In this document: piece after piece, positions 6,527-6,624 of the stretch
How positions within the stretch are numbered: position 1 is the first letter of the stretch
Layout: each line of letters opens with the position of its first letter
Translations under genes and position numbers: made by a program
Notes under the pieces: generated by a model
Told to the model about the DNA's origin: nothing
What the model saw: only the letters and a program-made list of their open reading frames with translations
The model's database searches: none
Source of the DNA: an uncultured Clostridia bacterium
Lineage (GTDB): Bacteria; Bacillota; Clostridia; TANB77; CAG-508
Direction: 5' to 3'
Length of the DNA: 6,624 bases
NCBI GenBank assembly: GCA_944393755.1
Contig: CALYBF010000084.1
Span: 1 to 6,624, forward strand

Positions 6527-6624
6527 TTAACTTTTGACTATTTTTAGTATTTCAGTTAATGCTATTCCTGTTTTTTCTGCTATTTCTTTTGCTGGCATTT
6601 TATTTTTAAATAATGTCTTTATTA
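6527..6624 (-). CDS. C-terminal fragment of a minus-strand protein, possibly a Rpn/PD-(D/E)XK nuclease-transposase family member
   Basis: Only the last 31 residues and the TAA stop (6529–6527) lie in the window; the gene runs in from the right. The visible end reads KNKMPAKEIAEKTG, then IALTEILKIVKS, a helix-turn-helix-like tail. Such tails (EIAEKTG followed by an I/L-x-E-I-x-K-I helix) are common at the C-terminus of Rpn-type PD-(D/E)XK nuclease-transposase proteins in Clostridia. They also occur in other small DNA-binding proteins, so the family call is tentative. The open frame, sensible composition and stop before a non-coding gap support a real gene. It converges on the mecA-like gene. 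Confidence 0.5.
   Translation of the reverse strand, partial: IKTLFKNKMPAKEIAEKTGIALTEILKIVKS

Overview
The window is AT-rich (roughly 30% GC by eye), uses A/T-ending codons, and carries DUF4321–radC–mreB–mreC–mreD–PBP2 in that order, plus a MecA-type adaptor. This points to a low-GC Firmicute, most likely an uncultured Clostridia-class rod. The lineage is an inference from gene order and protein families, not from a marker gene.

Layout. Positions 1–5511 hold one minus-strand operon, read right to left: a DUF4321 membrane protein (5511–5254), radC (5199–4498), mreB (4478–3445), mreC (3425–2610), mreD (2596–2063) and the start and middle of a class B PBP2 (2016 to beyond position 1). A TTGAAA-17-TATAAT promoter at 5597–5569 can drive all of it. 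A 289-bp T-rich gap with divergent promoters separates the operon from a plus-strand mecA-like gene (5801–6415), which ends at a 15-bp stem-loop (6418–6455). The right edge holds the last 31 codons of another minus-strand gene. MreB, MreC, MreD and PBP2 form the core of the Rod (elongasome) complex for lateral-wall synthesis, so the operon encodes cell-shape and wall-elongation machinery.

The remarkable part. mreB and PBP2 are not open in one frame. mreB needs two +1 shifts and PBP2 one. All three breaks have the same form on the coding strand: a codon boundary, an extra C, then GGA and A (CGGAA). The C makes an in-frame CGG codon. Skipping one base there restores a family-conserved glycine and the full protein. 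By hand count, these are the only three in-frame CGG codons in about 2,000 codons of the window. Another ten CGG trinucleotides lie out of frame in coding DNA and none is at a break. AGA, AGG, CGT, CGC and CGA all occur as normal arginine codons. The sequence therefore suggests that CGG is not read as arginine here. Instead, CGGA may be a +1 recoding site: a hungry CGG codon with out-of-frame tRNA-Gly entry, or true four-base decoding as glycine. A systematic sequencing or assembly error must be excluded first.
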